This document shows, piece after piece, positions 1 through 7,315 of a stretch of DNA of 42,453 bases (position 1 is its first letter; each line of letters starts with the position of its first letter). The stretch comes from Candidatus Coproplasma avistercoris (GTDB lineage: Bacteria; Bacillota; Clostridia; Christensenellales; Borkfalkiaceae). The notes under the pieces are model-generated. The model did no database searches. It was not told where the DNA came from and worked only from the letters and a program-made list of their open reading frames with translations. The translations under genes and the position numbers were made by a program. The stretch lies in assembly GCA_018711385.1 (NCBI GenBank), contig DVIK01000028.1, positions 1-42,453 of the forward strand, written 5' to 3'.

Positions 1-74
1 CAAACGCAAATTCCGCGGCCTTTTTTTATGTAATTTTTATATTTTGCGGCAAAACAGCCGCATATATGCCGTGT

Positions 75-257
75 TTATCGTTCATTCAATGCCAACATGA
101 ACAGCTGTCCGTTTTTAAGATGCAGCATGGCGCGGTTTTCCGTTTGATTGGCAACCATGTCAAAATAGTCTTGTATTATCGGAAGAATTTCTTCCAAAAG
201 CTCCTTTGCTCTCGCCCTGTAATCAAATACGGGTTGCGTTTCAAAAAAATTGTCCAT
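75..257 (-). CDS. small hypothetical protein (60 aa)
   Basis: ORF with AAAGGAGA Shine-Dalgarno just upstream of the ATG on the minus strand; possible promoter TTGCCG-17-TATAAT at 342..314 (minus). Confidence 0.5.
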   Translation of the reverse strand: MDNFFETQPVFDYRARAKELLEEILPIIQDYFDMVANQTENRAMLHLKNGQLFMLALNER

Positions 258-393
258 AAACGTGCGTTCTCCTTTGAATTATTAAAGCCGTGCGCATTGC
301 CTTTGTACACACAATTATATCTATTCTTTTCCGACACGGCAAGAAATTTGTCGGGTTTCAGAAGAGAATAGATTGTGGAAAAAGGTCTGTTTT

Positions 394-833
394 ATGGTAA
401 ATTTGTCGAAAATCTCTGAAAACCTCAAAGAGCTTATGGCGGAACATGAAATAAGCCAGAAGGAGCTTGCGGAAAAGCGAATACGGGGCGCACAAAACTT
501 TCGGATATACTCGGCGGCAAGAATGCGCCGAGCTATAACACATTTGTCGCACTTGCCGAATACTTCAACTGTTCCGCGGATTTTTTGCTCGGGCTCGATG
601 ATTACCCGCATGAAGATGTCGCCTACGCGCCCGTCCGGCCCTTTTGCCGGTCGCTACGGCTCTTATTGGAGCAGAGTGGCACCACCGTATATGCATTTCA
701 GAAGGGCACAAAACTTTCATGGAGCGTAATTTACGGCTGGCTCAACGGCAAAACTCTGCCCTCGTGTTATAATCTTGCAAAGGTGGCGGCGTTTTTCGGC
801 TGTTCGGCGGACTGCCTGCTTGGCAGACGGTAA
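394..833 (+). pseudogene. XRE-type tandem HTH regulator split by a frameshift
   Basis: Frame 1 gives MVNLSKISENLKELMAEHEISQKELAEK. From about position 480 the homologous continuation NTGRTKLSDILGGKNAPSYNTFVALAEYFNCSADFLLGLDD...SADCLLGRR is in another frame. Two HTH-like modules are visible. Confidence 0.65.
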
Positions 834-840
834 CGCAGAG

Positions 841-915
841 GTTATGAGCTGCGCTCTGCGCAGCGCGATGGGTGATGATTGCGCTTTGCGCAAGTTATGA
901 GCTGCCTGCGGCAGT
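841..915. repeat. cluster of three short GC-rich hairpins separated by GTTATGA/GATGA spacers
   Basis: GCTGCGC-TCT-GCGCAGC (848-864), TTGCGC-TTT-GCGCAA (879-893), CTGCC-TGC-GGCAG (902-914); GTTATGA at 841-847 and 894-900. Confidence 0.6.
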
Positions 916-959
916 GCTTACAGCCTCATAAAAATTTTTGCATAATTGCATAAAATCGG

Positions 960-988
960 TTGACAATTCCTTTCCCATGACATATAAT
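960..988 (+). promoter_or_regulatory. consensus sigma70/sigmaA promoter for rplJL
   Basis: TTGACA (960-965), 17-nt spacer, TATAAT (983-988). Confidence 0.85.
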
Positions 989-1004
989 ATCAGCGCAAAA
1001 CAAG

Positions 1005-1120
1005 ATATGCCGCAGACAGCAGGTGCGCTTGCGCTCAATATCCTGCCGAGGTGTTAAGGAATAAAGATCATAAAGCTGTTCTTACGTTGTCCTTATGCCG
1101 CGCGGCATAAGGGCTTTTTA
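1005..1120 (+). ncRNA. ribosomal protein L10 leader with terminal attenuator hairpin
   Basis: Between the promoter and rplJ; GACAGCAGGTGCGCTTGCGCTCAATATCCTGCCGAGGTG block resembling the Rfam L10_leader; CCTTATGCC-GCGC-GGCATAAGG hairpin followed by CTTTTTAA. Confidence 0.75.
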
Positions 1121-1142
1121 ATTCTTAAAGGAGGTACACGGT

Positions 1143-1664
1143 TTGTCAGCTAATTTCGAAGCCAAGAAGGCCGTTGTCGAGGAGATCGTCTCCAAGATCA
1201 AGGCGGCAAAGTCGGTGGTGTTCGTAGATTACAACAAGCTCACCGTTGCAGAAGTTTCCGAACTCAGGAACAAGTGCAGGGAAGCGGGCTGCGAATATAA
1301 GGTCTACAAGAACACGCTGGTAAGAAAGGCGTTCAACGATCTCGGTTTCAATCAGTTCGACGAAGCCCTCAACGGCCCCACGGCTGTGGCGTTCAGCGCG
1401 GATGAAGTAACCGCCGCCAAGCTCATGACCAAGGCCGCAAAGGACTACGACGGCAAGATCGTTCTCAAATGCGCGTTTTCCGACAATGCTTACGTTGACA
1501 AGAAGGGTGTGGAAGCACTTGCAACTATGCCCTCGAAGGAAGAGCTCGTCGCAAAGATGCTCGGCTCTATGCAGGCGCCCCTTTCCAACTTTGCAGGCGT
1601 TCTGGGCAATCTCGTCTCCGGGATCGTCCGCGTGCTTGCCAGGGTGGCGGAGAGCAAGGCGTAA
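1143..1664 (+). CDS. rplJ: 50S ribosomal protein L10 (TTG start)
   Basis: MSANFEAKKAVVEEIVSKIKAAKSVVFVDYNKLTVAEVSELR...; AAAGGAGG upstream. Confidence 0.95.
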   Translation: MSANFEAKKAVVEEIVSKIKAAKSVVFVDYNKLTVAEVSELRNKCREAGCEYKVYKNTLVRKAFNDLGFNQFDEALNGPTAVAFSADEVTAAKLMTKAAKDYDGKIVLKCAFSDNAYVDKKGVEALATMPSKEELVAKMLGSMQAPLSNFAGVLGNLVSGIVRVLARVAESKA

Positions 1665-1778
1665 ACTTACCGCTTAAAGCGGCAGAACACGGCATTTCCC
1701 GCGCCGCATAAGGCGGGTAAGCGCTGCCCGCGCTCAAGGGGCACAAATAACATCAAAAAAAATCGGAGGAACTTAAAA

Positions 1779-2156
1779 ATGGCAGATATCAATAAGTTTA
1801 TCGAAGAAATCGGCAACATGACCGTTATAGAGCTCAACGAGCTCGTAAAGGCACTCGAAGAGAAGTTCGGCGTATCCGCAGCCGCTCCCGTAGCAGTTGC
1901 AGCCGCTCCCGCAGCAGGCGCGGCAGCCGCTCCCGCAGCTGAGGAGAAGACCGAGTTCAACGTAGTTCTCAAGGACGTAGGCGCCAAGAAGATCGACGTT
2001 ATCAAGGTCGTACGCGGCTTCACCGGCCTCGGCCTTGTAGAGGCAAAGGCAGCCGTAGAAAAGGGCGGCGTGCTCAAAGAGAACGTTGCCAAGGAAGAGG
2101 CTGAAAAGATCGTTGCGGAGCTCAAGGCGGCAGGCGCAACGGCAGCCATGGAATAA
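1779..2156 (+). CDS. rplL: 50S ribosomal protein L7/L12
   Basis: [32 protein letters not shown]..., Ala-rich hinge, [17 protein letters not shown]-terminal domain. Confidence 0.97.
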   Translation: MADINKFIEEIGNMTVIELNELVKALEEKFGVSAAAPVAVAAAPAAGAAAAPAAEEKTEFNVVLKDVGAKKIDVIKVVRGFTGLGLVEAKAAVEKGGVLKENVAKEEAEKIVAELKAAGATAAME

Positions 2157-2171
2157 TTTAAGAATTAAAAG

Positions 2172-2207
2172 CCGAAGCCGCGGGCAGTCATTCTGCCCGC
2201 GGCTTTT
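2172..2207 (+). terminator. intrinsic terminator after rplL
   Basis: GCCGCGGGCAG-TCATT-CTGCCCGCGGC followed by TTTTT. Confidence 0.85.
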
Positions 2208-2302
2208 TGCGCGGCTTTACCGCAATGCCGCGCGCCGGCGGCCCTGCCTGCGCTATTTTAGGTGGCAAAGCGGTGAAATTTGTCCGCCGCGGCGCAAATT
2301 GC

Positions 2303-2331
2303 TTGACTGTCCGCGCAAAATTAAGTAAAAT
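2303..2331 (+). promoter_or_regulatory. promoter for the cyclophilin-like lipoprotein
   Basis: TTGACT-17-TAAAAT. Confidence 0.6.
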
Positions 2332-2392
2332 GGGATAGTATCAGCAAAAATATAAATATTGCGGAAGATCTGTTCTTCCCGAGGCGGCAGAT

Positions 2393-3349
2393 ATGTCATT
2401 CAGAAAGATAAAATATGCTGCGGCGGGCGTGGCCGTCGCTGCGGTAGTGGGCGTAACGGCAGCGCTTTCGGGCTGCACCATCGAAACGGGCAGGCCCCGC
2501 GCAAGGATCACCGTCGAGTTCAACGGGACGGAGTACGTCACCGATTTCGAACTCTACAGGGACATGTATCCCCAGACGGTGCGTCACTTCATAGAACTTG
2601 CCGATGAAGGCTTCTACGACGATACCGTTATCCACGACTATACCTCCAACGATATATACGGCGGCGGGTATAAGTATGATCAGGAGAAGTACGAGGAGAG
2701 CATTGGCGGCGGTTCGCCCGAAGATTACCTCGACGACTCCGAGATCTACCTCGAAGACGACTACTATGCGCTCGCCACACGCGAAGACAGCCCCATCACG
2801 CCTTCGGTGTTCGACGACGCGGGCTATACCTACGATGACGAGGGCAACATGCTTCCCGAAGAGGGCGACGCCCTTCCCACGCTGTACGGCGAATTTTCCG
2901 AAAACGGCCATACCGTGGAAAACGGCCAGCGCGGGGCGGAATACGGCTCGCTCAAGATGTATTACAGCGAAAAGGTCATCTCCGATACCGCCGGCGCGCA
3001 GGTGCTCGTGAGGACGGGCAGCGGCGAAACGCTGCTGCGCGAGTATCAGTATAACAGTGCCACCAGCCTGTTCGCCATTCAGACGAGCGCTTCCACCGCG
3101 CTCGACGCCGACGAATATGCCACGTTCGGCTACCTTCTGAACGACGATGCCGAGGCCGTGCTCGACAGCCTGATGGACGCCATCGACGACTACATCGACG
3201 AGGAGTACAACTCGTCGAGAGACTTCACCGTAAACGCGGGCACCGAGATCGACAGGTTCGAACAGGTCGCCGAACAGGCCACCGCCGCAGATTTCGATCT
3301 TCCCAAACTCGCCATAATAATAAGGTCTGTAGAGATCACGAGATACTGA
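2393..3349 (+). CDS. cyclophilin-type PPIase-like lipoprotein
   Basis: Lipobox LSGC; ITVEFNGTEYVTDFELYRDMYPQTVRHFIELADEGFYDDTVIHDYTSNDIYGGGY matches the cyclophilin fold signature; ends PKLAIIIRSVEI. Confidence 0.7.
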   Translation: MSFRKIKYAAAGVAVAAVVGVTAALSGCTIETGRPRARITVEFNGTEYVTDFELYRDMYPQTVRHFIELADEGFYDDTVIHDYTSNDIYGGGYKYDQEKYEESIGGGSPEDYLDDSEIYLEDDYYALATREDSPITPSVFDDAGYTYDDEGNMLPEEGDALPTLYGEFSENGHTVENGQRGAEYGSLKMYYSEKVISDTAGAQVLVRTGSGETLLREYQYNSATSLFAIQTSASTALDADEYATFGYLLNDDAEAVLDSLMDAIDDYIDEEYNSSRDFTVNAGTEIDRFEQVAEQATAADFDLPKLAIIIRSVEITRY

Positions 3350-3411
3350 TCCCCGAATCCGAGGGGCGGCGCAACGCGCCGCCCTTTTCTGTTGCAAAAA
3401 TTGTCCGCGTG

Positions 3412-4296
3412 CTATTCCGCCGGGAATATGTTCGAAACAAGTCCGTCTTCGAGCTCTGCGCGGAACCACTTTATATCGTACAGCCCCTCTTCAAGGCGGT
3501 ATACAAGCCCCGCGGCGGCGTCACCGTATTTTTGCCGCGCGCTCTCCGTGGGCGGCACCACCGCGCAGAAGTCGCCCAGGTATCCTTTAAGTTCGCCCGC
3601 GCGGCCTTTAAGGCTTTTGCACAGGCAGTCCGAGCAGTCGGCGCCGTGCAGCACGCGCTCGAACAGCGCTATGTGCCTCACTGCAGGCAAGGCTGCGCGC
3701 CGCGCCGCAACGCTGCGCTCTTGCGGGTGCAGTATATCGAAGGTAAGCACGCTGTCCTCGCAGTCGCGCAGGCATACCGTCACCTTTCCGCCGGCTTCGT
3801 CAAATCCGTCGGCCGCGCCCTCGTAAAGCAGTTCCGTCCCTCGCGCAATTGCCAGCGTGCCCTCGCCGCGCAGCAGAAGCAGCTGTTCGCCGCGCAGCGT
3901 CAGTTCATGCATATCCGCGCCCGTATAGCTGTTTTTCAGCCTTATCAGCGCACAGTCGGGGCCGTCGCACGCAAGGTATGTTCCGCCGAATCGCAGCAGC
4001 GAATACAGCGTTCCGCCCGCCCTCAGCTGCGCCTCCACGCCCTGCCCGGCGCACTTTTTGCGCGGCCTCAGCAGCAGGAACCGCTCTTCGCCCGCCCGGG
4101 CGGCGCAGACGTCTTCGTGCGGAGCGCCGAAGAATGCGTCGTCGATGTAAAAATGCACCGCCTCGCCCGAAAAGGGCAACCACTCCGCAAAGGCGGATCC
4201 GAATTCGGCAAATCGCGGGTAACCGTCGGTGATCCCCGCATATTCCCCGTCCAATTTCAGCCAGGCCCTGCCTTCTGAAAAGAAATATATCCTCAT
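3412..4296 (-). CDS. hypothetical protein (294 aa)
   Basis: Full-length ORF running opposite to its neighbours, with a GGAGGGA-type RBS upstream; family not recognised. Confidence 0.7.
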   Translation of the reverse strand: MRIYFFSEGRAWLKLDGEYAGITDGYPRFAEFGSAFAEWLPFSGEAVHFYIDDAFFGAPHEDVCAARAGEERFLLLRPRKKCAGQGVEAQLRAGGTLYSLLRFGGTYLACDGPDCALIRLKNSYTGADMHELTLRGEQLLLLRGEGTLAIARGTELLYEGAADGFDEAGGKVTVCLRDCEDSVLTFDILHPQERSVAARRAALPAVRHIALFERVLHGADCSDCLCKSLKGRAGELKGYLGDFCAVVPPTESARQKYGDAAAGLVYRLEEGLYDIKWFRAELEDGLVSNIFPAE

Positions 4297-4402
4297 TGTT
4301 CCCTCCGTAAATTTTGCCTTTTTTATATTTTAACGTATCGCCGGCGCAATATATGTCAATATAAAGTAGGCAAGCAAGTGAAAAACAGGAGGTAACTTTG
4401 CC

Positions 4403-4987
4403 ATGAACAAGATAAACGGCTATACCGAGGACGAGGCGCGCTCCTTCGTACAGTACATCTATGCGGGCAGGCGCGCGGGGTCGACCCTCACTTCGCTGTT
4501 CGAAGGCTATGCAAGGCAGTCGGGCAGGGCAAAGGGCAGCGTGCGCAACTACTACTATGCGCTGCTGCGCAGCACGGGAGACGAAAAAGTGCGCGCGCTG
4601 TTGCGGGGCACGGGGCTCAAGGCAGAGCCCATCCACGCCTTCTCCGACGAGGAGACCGACAGGCTGCTGCGCGCCATACTCACCGAAAAGAGCAAGGGCA
4701 TATCGGTGCGCCGCGCCGTGCTCAACCTCGCAGGCGGTGACGACAGGCTGATGCTGCGCTATCAGAACAAGTATCGCAACGTGCTCGCAAAGCAGCCGGA
4801 GCGCATCGAAAAGCTCATGGAGGAGTGCGGCGGGGCAAAGCGCCGGGTCGAGCGCGCCATCGACGGGCTGTACGACAGGTTAGCCCTCTCGTTGCGGCGT
4901 GAAAACGCCAGGCTGCGCGCCAAAGTGAAAAAACTTTGCGAGGAAAATTCCCGCCTGAAAGAGCAGATGAAAAATTTACATTCATAA
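4403..4987 (+). CDS. RsfA/Myb-like DNA-binding protein with C-terminal coiled coil
   Basis: N-terminal YTEDEARSFVQYIYAGRRAG...YARQSGRAKGSVRNYYYALLR; C-terminal LRRENARLRAKVKKLCEENSRLKEQMKNL heptads; AGGAGG RBS. Confidence 0.55.
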   Translation: MNKINGYTEDEARSFVQYIYAGRRAGSTLTSLFEGYARQSGRAKGSVRNYYYALLRSTGDEKVRALLRGTGLKAEPIHAFSDEETDRLLRAILTEKSKGISVRRAVLNLAGGDDRLMLRYQNKYRNVLAKQPERIEKLMEECGGAKRRVERAIDGLYDRLALSLRRENARLRAKVKKLCEENSRLKEQMKNLHS

Positions 4988-5082
4988 TTTTCCGCGCATG
5001 CCGCATACTGCTTACAAAGGCGGCGGTAACGGCTTAAACGGGCCGCGGCCCTTGCCGCGCCGCGCTTTTAAGGAGCGTTTTT

Positions 5083-5283
5083 GTGAAAGAATTTGTAATG
5101 GGCATAGCACTGGGCATGGCGGGCGGCGCGCTCGTCGTTGCCAACAGCTGTAAGCTGAGGAAGATGATCAGAAAGAACCAGGAAGAGATAATGCAGAAGG
5201 CCGAAAGTTACATCGACCGGCAGCTGGAAAAGGCTTCCTGCAAGGCATCGGACGGCGCGTCTGCCGCCGAAGGCTTACAGTAA
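5083..5283 (+). CDS. small membrane-anchored (YtxH-like) protein
   Basis: N-terminal MKEFVMGIALGMAGGALVVA hydrophobic segment plus charged tail; RBS AAGGAG. Confidence 0.5.
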   Translation: MKEFVMGIALGMAGGALVVANSCKLRKMIRKNQEEIMQKAESYIDRQLEKASCKASDGASAAEGLQ

Positions 5284-5338
5284 AACTCTCTCCCTGCCGC
5301 ACCGCGGCGGGGAGTTTTTATAAATTTTCCGTCTGCGC

Positions 5339-5367
5339 TTGTAAAATGCGCCTGCGCATGATATAAT
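5339..5367 (+). promoter_or_regulatory. promoter for ruvX
   Basis: TTGTAA-17-TATAAT. Confidence 0.6.
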
Positions 5368-5392
5368 GTATGTGCCGCAGCAAGGAGGCAAC

Positions 5393-5824
5393 GTGGAGAG
5401 ATACATAGCATTCGACATAGGCGACAGACGCATAGGCGTCGCCGTTTCAGATCCGTTCAACAGCTACGCGCTGCCCTCTTCAACGTACGTGCGCACGGGG
5501 TTTGAAAAGGATATCGCCGCGCTCGTCGCGCTGATAAGGGAAAAGGGAGCAACAAAGGCGGTGTGCGGGCTGCCCGTCAATGCCGACGGCACCCCCTCGG
5601 AGCAGACGGAAAAGACCGAACGGTTCATTCGTGCGCTGGAGGAGGCTTCGGGCATGCAGGTGATACGCGCCGACGAGCGCTATACCTCGCTTGCCGCGCA
5701 CGAACAGCTGCACGAGAGCGGACGGCGCGCGAAGGAGCACAAAAAGTATGTCGACGCCCTCGCCGCGGCGAGCATCTTAGACGGCTATCTTTCAAAAATA
5801 AACAGCAAAGGAGCAAATTCATGA
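5393..5824 (+). CDS. ruvX: RuvX/YqgF Holliday junction resolvase-like protein (GTG start)
   Basis: VERYIAFDIGDRRIGVAVSDPF...GLPVNADGTPSEQTEKTERF...DERYTSLAAHEQL; AAGGAGG at 5382-5388 supports GTG 5393 over ATG 5366. Confidence 0.9.
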   Translation: MERYIAFDIGDRRIGVAVSDPFNSYALPSSTYVRTGFEKDIAALVALIREKGATKAVCGLPVNADGTPSEQTEKTERFIRALEEASGMQVIRADERYTSLAAHEQLHESGRRAKEHKKYVDALAAASILDGYLSKINSKGANS

Positions 5825-6129
5825 ACAGCGAAAAGCAACCCGAAAACGAGGAGCTCACCCCCGAGGAGGAGCTTGAAGACGGAATAATAGAACTTGTCGA
5901 CGAGGACGAAAACGTCGTAAAGTTCAGGCTGCTCGGCGTAACCGAATACAAGGGCGCAAAGTACACCCTGCTGCTGCCCGCCGAGCCCAACGACGACGTG
6001 GAGGAGGACGAGGTGGTCATCTTCACGCTCAACGAAGAAGAGCAGACGCTCGACCCCATCGAGGACGAGCAGCTCTTGCAGGAAGTGTTCGACTTCTACC
6101 TTTCGGAACAGGACGAAGAGGAGAACTGA
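5821..6129 (+). CDS. DUF1292 (YrzB-like) protein
   Basis: IIELVDEDENVVKFRLLGVTEYKGAKYTLLLPAE...EDEVVIFTLNEEE; ATGA overlap with ruvX. Confidence 0.85.
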   Translation: MNSEKQPENEELTPEEELEDGIIELVDEDENVVKFRLLGVTEYKGAKYTLLLPAEPNDDVEEDEVVIFTLNEEEQTLDPIEDEQLLQEVFDFYLSEQDEEEN

Positions 6130-6138
6130 GCCGCCGGT

Positions 6139-6660
6139 ATGAAGAGGTTTGTTTCGGTCATATGTGCCGCTCTTTCTGCGGCGGCGTGTCTGCTTCCGCT
6201 CTCCGCATGCGGCTCAAACGGCGATCTTGCCATGTTGTTCGGGTATGCCATGGGCAGCTCGATGGACCGGATAATAGCCGGTGAGGCGGCGGACACGGGC
6301 GAAGATAACGAAGAAGTGCCCGCCGAACCCTTCGCCGATATCGCCGGCGATTATATCCTCGACTACGTCACGCAGGGAGACGTAACTGTGTATGGCGACG
6401 AACCGGTCGGCGACTATTCCGCTGCCGCCGAAATATTCACGCTGAGCATCGACGAGGACGGGTATATCGACATATGGGTGCCGTGGCACGATTTTCGCAT
6501 TTTAAGGCATCTTTGGGGGGATGCCGTGCGCTCCGGCGACAGCTTTACCTTTACATGCGAAGAGGTGACTTTAAGCGGCTCGGTGAGCGGCAACACGGTA
6601 ACTTTCAGCGGCGATTTGAACGGGAAATATACCGTTTTGCAGTTTACTATGGCAGATTGA
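6139..6660 (+). CDS. lipoprotein with one lipocalin-like/beta-barrel repeat domain
   Basis: Lipobox LSAC; IAGDYILDYVTQGDVTVYGDE... resembles repeat domains in downstream genes. Confidence 0.6.
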   Translation: MKRFVSVICAALSAAACLLPLSACGSNGDLAMLFGYAMGSSMDRIIAGEAADTGEDNEEVPAEPFADIAGDYILDYVTQGDVTVYGDEPVGDYSAAAEIFTLSIDEDGYIDIWVPWHDFRILRHLWGDAVRSGDSFTFTCEEVTLSGSVSGNTVTFSGDLNGKYTVLQFTMAD

Positions 6661-6726
6661 ACAAGCGGCGCGCCCTTTTCGGCGCGCCGCTCTTTTGCAC
6701 GAGGCGGATTATTTTTATGCATAGTG

Positions 6727-6755
6727 TTGACAAATATACAAATCTGTTGTATCAT
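6727..6755 (+). promoter_or_regulatory. promoter for the 6795 lipoprotein
   Basis: TTGACA-17-TATCAT. Confidence 0.6.
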
Positions 6756-6794
6756 TATAACACAATATGAAAATTTTCAACATGGAGGGAAATT

Positions 6795-7214
6795 ATGAAA
6801 AAGTTTATCGCAGCGCTCTGTGCCGCGCTCGTCGCGGCGGTCATCTCCGTAACGCTCGCCGCGTGCGGCGGCGGAGGCGTGGCGGGCACCTATAAGCTGG
6901 CGTCAATGTCCATGGCGCTCAGTCCCGGCGAAGACCCCGTCGTTCTGGAAGTGGGCGACGAATACATGGGGGAGATCCTCTCCGAAGATTTCTATACCCT
7001 GGAGCTTAAAGACGACAACACCTTTACAATGCATATAAACGTCGGCTCGGGCGAAACGTCATTCAGCCATGAGCAGGACGGCACGTGGGAGCTTGACGGG
7101 AACAAGCTCAGCCTGACCGCCGAGGGCGAAACCGTCGAGGGTACCCTGGAAGACGGGACCATCACCATGACGATGGGCGGCGAGGGTGCGCCCACTATAG
7201 TCATGAAAAAGTAA
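6795..7214 (+). CDS. lipoprotein, lipocalin-like domain
   Basis: Signal peptide plus lipobox LAAC; VAGTYKLASMSM...DGTWELDGNKLSLTAEG. Confidence 0.7.
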   Translation: MKKFIAALCAALVAAVISVTLAACGGGGVAGTYKLASMSMALSPGEDPVVLEVGDEYMGEILSEDFYTLELKDDNTFTMHINVGSGETSFSHEQDGTWELDGNKLSLTAEGETVEGTLEDGTITMTMGGEGAPTIVMKK

Positions 7215-7315
7215 CAGTTATCGCGGCTGCGCGCGGTTTTCCGCGCGCAGCCTGTTTTTTAGCGGCGCGGCCCGCCGCGGCCGTCGCGTTTATCTTAAAA
7301 TAAGGAGGAGAAATC

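Noticed and set aside
470-490. Programmed -1 frameshift in the HTH regulator
   Set aside because: No canonical X-XXY-YYZ slippery site or clear downstream stimulator; indel more likely.
1665-1778. Separate regulatory RNA between rplJ and rplL
   Set aside because: Contains GC-rich imperfect hairpins but no T-tract or clear conserved motif; insufficient support.
2396-3469. 357-aa minus-strand ORF opposite the cyclophilin-like lipoprotein
   Set aside because: Shadow ORF; plus-strand product is recognisable and has a promoter.
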